Of a DNA stretch of 64,000 nt, positions 63,131-64,000 are shown in pieces. A model generated the notes under the pieces. It was not told the origin of the DNA and did not search any database. It saw only the letters and a list, made by a program, of their open reading frames with translations. The stretch is from Rhodothermales bacterium. Lineage in GTDB: Bacteria; Bacteroidota; Rhodothermia; Rhodothermales; VXPQ01. Where the stretch lies: NCBI GenBank assembly GCA_022825385.1, contig JAJDWX010000030.1:62001-126000 (forward strand), written 5' to 3'. Numbering within the stretch: position 1 is the first letter of the stretch; each line of letters starts with the position of its first letter. The translations under genes were made by a program, and so were the position numbers.

Positions 63131-63820
63131 TCATTCCGATGAAGCGGACTGCTTGATCCAGGGAGCGACCATCCGCTCGAACGCCGCCACGCTCTGCGCC
63201 CCCAGCACAAAATCGCGGATCACGCCGTCCCGGTCGATAGCGTAGGTGGTGGGACGAATCTGGAGCGTGCGGCGAAACGGATCGGGAAGGGTTTCGAGGT
63301 ATTCGTCCTGTACGTATCCCGCGACCGTGCGGAGCGGCAACGCTTCGTTGAAATCCGCCAGCGTAGCCCGGGACTCGTCCGAAATCGTAAGCACGACGAG
63401 GCCCTCGTCCGCATAGCGATCCTGAAGCCCGTTCAGCGCAGGCAATTCTTCCAGGCACGGCGCGCACCAGGTAGCCCACCAGTTCAGCAAGACCACCTTG
63501 CCGCGGTAATCGGAGAGCCGCATCTCCTCTTCCGAATTCAGCGCCACGAACGCAAAGTCCGGCGCCGGGGCGCCCAGTTCCGTGCTTTCCAGCCGGGGAT
63601 CGCCGGATTGAACGAACCCGCCCCCTCCCGAATCGACCCGGTATGTAACGTACAACAAAAGGAAGGCGGTCGCAATGAGCGCCATGGACATAAGCGCCCC
63701 CAGCCGCTCTACGGCGTCCGACGGAAGCAACGTACCCGTCTTGCGGTACAGAATAACCAGAAAAACCGTTGCGGCGGCAATCATGCCGACGCCTGCGAAA
63801 TAGGAAAGTGCGAAACTCAT
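63131..63820 (-). CDS. TlpA-like membrane-anchored thiol-disulfide oxidoreductase
   Basis: A 229-residue protein. Two hydrophobic segments near residues 7-25 and 42-60 precede a periplasmic thioredoxin-like domain with the active site WWATWCAPCLEEL (CxxC) near residue 116 and a later cis-Pro region RPTTYAID. TlpA/ResA proteins keep periplasmic cysteines reduced or assist cytochrome maturation. The ATG at 63820 is preferred over a TTG at 63826. Confidence 0.88.
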   Translation of the reverse strand: MSFALSYFAGVGMIAAATVFLVILYRKTGTLLPSDAVERLGALMSMALIATAFLLLYVTYRVDSGGGGFVQSGDPRLESTELGAPAPDFAFVALNSEEEMRLSDYRGKVVLLNWWATWCAPCLEELPALNGLQDRYADEGLVVLTISDESRATLADFNEALPLRTVAGYVQDEYLETLPDPFRRTLQIRPTTYAIDRDGVIRDFVLGAQSVAAFERMVAPWIKQSASSE

Positions 63821-63873
63821 GCGCAAAAAGGGTGCAATACGCCGTTAACGATGATAAGGATCGAGCGCCCCCG

Positions 63874-64000
63874 TTACAGATCGAAGTCGAAGAGCAGCCC
63901 GACGTGCCACAGCAATTCGTGTCCGTAGCGAACAAAGCGGCTTCCATCCGCCGTCAGGAAATCCTCGTCCGGCTCGAACGCGAAGGTATCCAGGCCATAC
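63874..64000 (-). CDS. 3' end of a probable outer-membrane protein (5' part outside window)
   Basis: Only the last 42 codons are present, ending FVRYGHELLWHVGLLFDFDL and a TAA stop. Alternating hydrophobic residues and the C-terminal aromatic/Leu pattern suggest the last strands of a beta-barrel. Nothing more can be said. Its 3' end lies 53 bp before the TlpA-like gene. Confidence 0.45.
   Translation of the reverse strand, partial: YGLDTFAFEPDEDFLTADGSRFVRYGHELLWHVGLLFDFDL

Overview
The window looks like a chromosomal segment of a GC-rich (about 60%) member of the Bacteroidota/Rhodothermota assemblage. Evidence: secreted proteins with type IX secretion (T9SS) C-terminal sorting domains (PNPF-type motifs), PorV/PorQ-like and FadL-like barrels, a TonB-dependent receptor with an N-terminal carboxypeptidase-regulatory domain, a NagB/PIG-L fusion typical of the phylum, and TAnnTTTG-like promoter elements. 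A Rhodothermales-like lineage is my inference; no rRNA is present to settle it.

Layout. 1-7338 (minus strand): heme synthesis and neighbours. hemE, an RluA-type pseudouridine synthase and hemF form one operon; hemH, hemL and a NagB/PIG-L fusion form a second. The two are separated by a complete 256-bp miniature transposable element (MITE). 7703-8311: a polyprenol/dolichol-kinase-like membrane protein.

8497-30333: an alginate-type polysaccharide utilisation locus without SusD. On the plus strand: TonB receptor, T9SS-sorted surface protein, PorV-like and FadL-like barrels, heparinase II/III-type lyase, tandem beta-helix protein and PL6 lyase. On the minus strand: a GntR/FadR regulator, a TRAP transporter (DctPQM), a KdgF-like cupin, an SDR reductase and a PL17 oligoalginate lyase. 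Four related palindromes (consensus close to TGTATGACATGTCATACA) precede the main transcription units and are probably the operators of the GntR protein. Outer-surface cleavage, TonB uptake, periplasmic PL17 cleavage to unsaturated uronate, TRAP import, KdgF ring opening and SDR reduction form a coherent route.

30499-33245: transition zone with repeats, an orphan MNT nucleotidyltransferase with a decayed HEPN partner, a polysaccharide-deacetylase-like protein and a second MITE.

33364-54557: a defence/mobile island, nearly all on the plus strand. Its core is an SNF2-type helicase with a DUF3883 end, a DUF1156 adenine methyltransferase (with an 11-G tract inside its SAM motif) and a DUF499 ATPase with an N-terminal Swt1-type HEPN domain, preceded by an HD phosphohydrolase. 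Nested between them are a STAS-HATPase/DUF4325/PIN triad, an AAA ATPase/TOPRIM pair, and two separated pieces of a COG2865-type ATP-binding regulator. The island ends with an XRE-ImmA/IrrE regulator, a DUF4268 PD-(D/E)XK nuclease, and a 500-bp inverted duplication that encloses toxin-antitoxin remnants.

54697-64000: return to housekeeping genes on the minus strand: tilS, mutL, a small membrane protein, a MITE remnant, cdsA, a CPBP protease, tRNA-Arg(CCG) on the plus strand, a Fic protein with 20-bp iterons upstream, a DUF5683-like protein, a TlpA-like thioredoxin, and the 3' end of a probable outer-membrane protein.
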